From NCBI GenBank assembly GCA_007133445.1, contig SLMR01000178.1:1-5752 (forward strand): DNA of 5,752 bases, in the 5' to 3' direction. The stretch comes from Aquisalimonas sp. Lineage in GTDB: Bacteria; Pseudomonadota; Gammaproteobacteria; Nitrococcales; Aquisalimonadaceae. Shown piece after piece: positions 4,911 to 5,752 of the stretch (within the stretch, counting starts at the first letter, position 1; every line of letters starts with the position of its first letter). Under the pieces are notes generated by a model. That model did not search any database and had not been told where the DNA came from. It saw only the letters and a list, made by a program, of their open reading frames with translations. Made by a program: the position numbers and the translations under genes.

Positions 4911-5732
4911 ATGAAGCGGCTCATCAATGAGCAGCCCAACCGCGTCCTGAGCGTGGGCCTCGCCCTGCTGCCCTTCGCGCTGGCGCTACTCGTCTATGTA
5001 ACGGCATCTGCCTTCAGGCTAGCAGAGAATCCCAACGATCCGATTCTGCCGTCGTTATTGAGCATGGTCGAATCCGTCCAGCGCCTGGCGACGGAACCCA
5101 GCCGGCGCACCGGCGAGCTGATTCTTTGGGTGGATACCGGGGCCAGTCTCACGCGCCTCGGCCTGGGCGTCCTCATAAGCGCCGCGCTGGGGCTCGTCAT
5201 TGGCACTGTCACCGGCCTGATTCCATATGTGAATCGGACCATGGCTTCGTTCATTGCGGCTGTATCCATGATCCCTCCGCTGGCGGTGCTACCCATCCTC
5301 TTCATCGCCTTCGGCGTTGGTGAACTGGCCAAGGTGGTGCTCATTGTCTTCGGGATTGCGCCGTTTATCACCCGCGACGTACAGCAGAGGGTCGAGGAAC
5401 TGCCCACAGAGCAGCTAGTGAAGGCACAGACACTGGGTGCTTCCACCTGGCAGATCCTGCTGCGAGTGGTGTTGCCACAAACGTTCCCGCGTCTGCTGGA
5501 CGCGACACGTCTCGCCATGGGAGCCGCCTGGCTGTTCCTGATCGCCTCGGAGGCGATTGCAGCCACCGAGGGTCTGGGCTATCGGATTTTCCTTGTGCGC
5601 CGCTACCTGGACATGGAGACGATCCTGCCGTACGTGGCCTGGATCACCCTTCTGGCGTTCCTCTTCGACTTCGCGCTGCGCAAGGCGAACGCGATCTTTT
5701 TCCCGTGGTACGGGAGCCGGAGGTCCGCATGA
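4911..5732 (+). CDS. ABC transporter permease (SsuC/TauC type), probable guanidine uptake
   Basis: 273 residues in the inner membrane, forming the translocation channel, probably as a homodimer. About six hydrophobic segments are visible near residues 13-33, 80-103, 118-137, 139-153, 200-217 and 238-255. The cytoplasmic EAA loop that contacts the ATPase is LVKAQTLGASTWQILLRVVL then P (169-189), with the invariant G176 and the LP pair at 188-189. Length and layout match permeases of the sulfonate/taurine/nitrate family. ATG 4911 is chosen because GGGAG sits 9 nt upstream; the earlier GTG at 4887 has no good site and falls in structured intergenic sequence. It lies 71 bp after the binding protein and overlaps the next start by ATGA. 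Ligand assignment rests on the upstream riboswitch, not on the permease itself. Confidence 0.93.
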   Translation: MKRLINEQPNRVLSVGLALLPFALALLVYVTASAFRLAENPNDPILPSLLSMVESVQRLATEPSRRTGELILWVDTGASLTRLGLGVLISAALGLVIGTVTGLIPYVNRTMASFIAAVSMIPPLAVLPILFIAFGVGELAKVVLIVFGIAPFITRDVQQRVEELPTEQLVKAQTLGASTWQILLRVVLPQTFPRLLDATRLAMGAAWLFLIASEAIAATEGLGYRIFLVRRYLDMETILPYVAWITLLAFLFDFALRKANAIFFPWYGSRRSA

Positions 5733-5752
5733 AGCACGTGCAAGCAAAAAAG
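5729..5752 (+). CDS. Start of next ABC operon gene, probably ATP-binding subunit; truncated by window end
   Basis: ATG 5729 overlaps the permease stop as ATGA and is preceded by GGAGG at 5719-5723, spacing 5 nt. The eight visible codons read MKHVQAKK. Nothing in these residues is diagnostic. The call as ATPase follows from operon logic: binding protein and permease are present and no ATPase lies upstream. Confidence 0.6.

Noticed and set aside
4994..5566. 190-codon minus-strand open frame opposite the permease
   Set aside because: Antisense shadow; rich in Ser/Arg/Thr as expected from the complement of a hydrophobic membrane protein.
1..5752. CRISPR arrays, tRNA or rRNA genes, insertion sequences, defence-system genes
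   Set aside because: I looked for spaced direct repeats, tRNA-like cloverleaf motifs, transposase motifs and terminal inverted repeats and saw none.

Overview
The window is about 60% G+C by eye, with tightly packed genes and typical proteobacterial Shine-Dalgarno sites. A sigma-54 type promoter and an NtrC-like site suggest a Gram-negative proteobacterium. The exported binding protein is extremely acidic (about 74 Asp/Glu against 19 Lys/Arg by hand count of the mature part), which points to a halophilic or marine member, perhaps a gammaproteobacterium. The taxon is inference, not a reading.

Left block (1-2158, + strand): the C-terminal 117 residues of a type III (GlnT-like) glutamine synthetase, then a complete agmatinase/arginase-family ureohydrolase 22 bp downstream, then a carbon-nitrogen hydrolase (nitrilase superfamily) overlapping it by ATGA. 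They look like one operon for stripping nitrogen from a guanidino or amide compound and assimilating it. Middle (2201-3265, - strand): a complete Fe(II)/2-oxoglutarate oxygenase of the isopenicillin-N-synthase fold, convergent with the left block and divergent from the right block.

Intergenic region (3266-3750): the most informative stretch. From left to right it holds a 26-bp palindrome upstream of the oxygenase, an NtrC-like site, a 12-bp perfect palindrome abutting a sigma-54 (-24/-12) promoter, a small inverted repeat, and a clearly recognisable guanidine-I (ykkC class) riboswitch ending about 50 nt before the next start codon.

Right block (3751-5752, + strand): a periplasmic substrate-binding protein, an ABC permease of the SsuC/TauC type, and the first eight codons of an ATGA-coupled third gene, probably the ATPase. 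The riboswitch and the family resemblance to transporters of urea-carboxylase regions make this most likely a guanidine importer.

Together the window reads as a guanidine/guanidino-nitrogen acquisition island. A nitrogen-limitation promoter and a guanidine riboswitch appear to act in series on the importer. An oxygenase that could release guanidine, a ureohydrolase, an amidase and a glutamine-synthetase-like ligase sit alongside. The substrates of the four enzymes cannot be fixed from sequence alone.
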